Shown here: positions 56,001 through 59,000 of the stretch, one piece after another
Position numbering within the stretch: the stretch's first letter is position 1
How the letters are laid out: each line of letters opens with the position of its first letter
NCBI GenBank assembly: GCA_944472135.2
Contig: OX235265.1
Coordinates: 88,258,984 to 88,322,983 of the forward strand
Reading direction: 5' to 3'
DNA from: Trichobilharzia regenti
Lineage: Eukaryota > Platyhelminthes > Trematoda > Strigeidida > Schistosomatidae
Length of the DNA: 64,000 nt
The notes under the pieces: generated by a model
What the model was told of the DNA's origin: nothing
The model's input: the letters and a program-made list of their open reading frames with translations, nothing else
The model's database searches: none
Program-made: the position numbers and the translations under genes

Positions 56001-59000
56001 TCTGATCCATTCGTATAGTAGCACTGACTTCACATTGGAGTTGAAAATCCGGATCTTATTTTTGATTCTGAGTGTTGTTGACCTCAACACAGACTTAAGA
56101 GTAATGAAAGCTTGTCTCGCTTTTCCAATCCTTGCTTTGATATCCTCGTCACTTCCGCCTGTAGTTGAAACGATGTTTCCCAGGTAGGTAAAAGAGGTTG
56201 TTTCTTTCAGGTTCCTCCCACTTATGCTGGCTGATTGTTGTCTGTTGTCGTTGCTGTTGGCCAAAAATCTTCATCACCTCTGTTTTCTCTATGTTCACCT
56301 GAAGTCCTATCTTCTCTGGATGCCTGTTCTGCCGACTTGTTGCTTTTCACTTGCATATCTTCCACTTTGTGGGAAATCATACATATATCAATCATCGGCG
56401 AAGTCCACATCCTTCAAGTTTTTTGTGTGAGTCCATTTATGCCTGTTCCCTCATTGCCCGTTGTCTGTCTCATTATCCAATCTACTGCAATCAGGAAAAT
56501 CATTGGCGATAGTAGGCAGCCAGGCTTATCTTACTCCCGTTTTCACTTCGTAAGATCCCGTGAATTTCTCGTTGTGGATTACTTGGCATGCAGCATTGTC
56601 GTATAACTTTGGATGAGATGTATAATTGTCGATGGCACCCAGTAGTAGCGAAGTAGTTGCCAAATCACCTCTCGATCGACGCTGCACTATCGAAAGCCTT
56701 TTCAAAGTCGATGAAGTTGAGATAGAGAGGTGACTGCCATTCCAAGCTTTGTTCAATGATGATCCGCAGTGTGGTGATTTGATCGATACATGACTTGTTT
56801 CGCCTGAATACAGTCTGTTCCGATAGAAGCTTTTCATCCAGGGCTTGTTTGATTCTATCCAGGATGATGCGTACGGTACATATATGTATATTTAATATAA
56901 ATGAAACATCCTTTACATAAAAAAAGAAGCTGGATACGCTTCTTTCCCATAATTCACTTAAAACAAGTGAAAAGAGTTAGGGAATTTTACATTCACGAGG
57001 AGTAAAGTAAATTATACAATAATTAATCAGCAGTTGACTTTGTTTACAATTTCTGCTTTATGCAACATCTGGTGCAGGAATAATGTTTGAAAAAAATAAT
57101 AATAATTACCACAAGGCATGAAATTGCAGTTAGGGTTAGGCAGAAAAGCCAAGGAAAACCCTAAAATTGCCAAGAGGCAAACATATTTTCCTCTCATATT
57201 TCAAATAGTAGACATATTTGTGATTAAATGAAGCGGTTGAATTAATAGCACATCTGAGACGAGAGGGAGAAAAAACAGTCAGGTTATAGAGGTATTGTTA
57301 TTTAGTGGCATACACCCGCTTTATGAATTTAAACATGAAAGTAATGGAAGGAGATATAACAACAAATATTGTATCAGTAGTAGTTCAATGGAGGTCCATT
57401 ATCGACTTCCGCGTTCGATGCATTCGCCTAGCTGGTAGTAAGTCCAACAAAGAGGCAGGGTATGGCGTAATGTTAGCTGTCTCTGATCATAGATACCTGC
57501 GTTCTATCTCCCATGTGAAGTGGAATAATAGGGTAAGCAATATTGAGGTAAGCCCCTCGGTCTAGTGCTAGGTAAGGAGAGGAAATCAATAGACGAGGCT
57601 TTGAAATTACATCGACTGAAATGGTTAGGACATGTGTTACGCACACCTGTATAGCCATCGCCTTCCTCGACAATGGGTAATGTTAGCTGACATAAGATCA
57701 GGTTGGAAAAGAGCCAGTGGTGGTCAAACCAAAACATGGCTTCACTAGTCAATGAAATCCACAACAGTTAGTTTAAGCCACGTAGGAAGGTGTAGACTTC
57801 CTGACTGGTTGGGGTCCTCAGAACAGTAAAAGCCAAAGGTTGGAAACAATTGGTGATATGGCTCAAAGTGATCGTTCTCAATGGGTGCGCAGATGTATCC
57901 ACTCCCTGTGGCCTATGATTTCCAATGAAACTATATTGTTCTTCGTTATTACTATTCCTTTGTCTCACATATCTGTTTACTGTCTCTAATATGCATTTGT
58001 TCTACTTTCTTCTCTAGCTTTGTGTGCTACAATGAGGGAGTGTGGCGACTCTAACTGTTGCACATCGGTACAAAGTTGTATAGTGAAAACAGACAGACAA
58101 ACAAGGCTGGCTGGCAACCGCATTAGGTAGAAGGACAACAGCTCCACGGCAACGGTGAAATAACCTTGAATCAACCAATCAGAGCTGTAAGTATTATAAA
58201 TGGTTGCTTTTCATTATCTCCGTTACGAATTCCATCCTAAACTTAATTATACACCAACCTTAGTCCTACCCTTACCTTAACCCCTTAATCAGGAGGAAAC
58301 TTCCAACGAAGATTATGAAAAGCATTCACTTGTAACACTGAACAATCGGATTGATCGATTCAGGATAGTTTAACTTTGGTATCTATTCCGTAACTGTTGC
58401 CACCGCGGCTACTGGAAACTTCAAAGCCTCAAATCAAGTGTTGCACTAGGAATGCGGGAACACGACAGAGAAACAGTACTCAGGCGGATTACATTTGATT
58501 ACACAAAAATAATAAACGGTGCAAAAGAACAATCAATGAAGAAACTTACCGAGTCATTCAAATCCGGATCTTCTGCTTTAATTTGTAGAACTAATTCATT
58601 TGGATAAGTTGGGAGAAGTAGTGTAGACTGTAGGTAGTAAGGATCTGTAAAAATCGGTGGACTATCATTTACATCTGTCACTTCAACACTAATTCTTATC
58701 AAATGATCAGCAGTAAGCGACGGTTTACCAGAATCACTAACTTCAATCATAAAATCATAGCGTGCTTTCATCTCCCGATCCAATAATAATGCATGATCCG
58801 ATAAACGTAATACTCCAGTTGAATTATCGATAACAAATAATTGATGATTACTGCCCGACTGCGGGCCAACAAGTCTATAGACAAGTTTTGCGTTTATACC
58901 CACATCGAAATCGATCGCTTTCAAAGCAATTGGACCAACATAACCTGGATCACAAGTAGTCACTAAATTATCGTCTATACAATGACCAACGATCATAGTA

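Noticed and set aside
56235..56606. 123-codon plus-strand open frame (and a similar one at 15361-15681)
   Set aside because: Both are antisense to LINE-Y reverse-transcriptase sequence.
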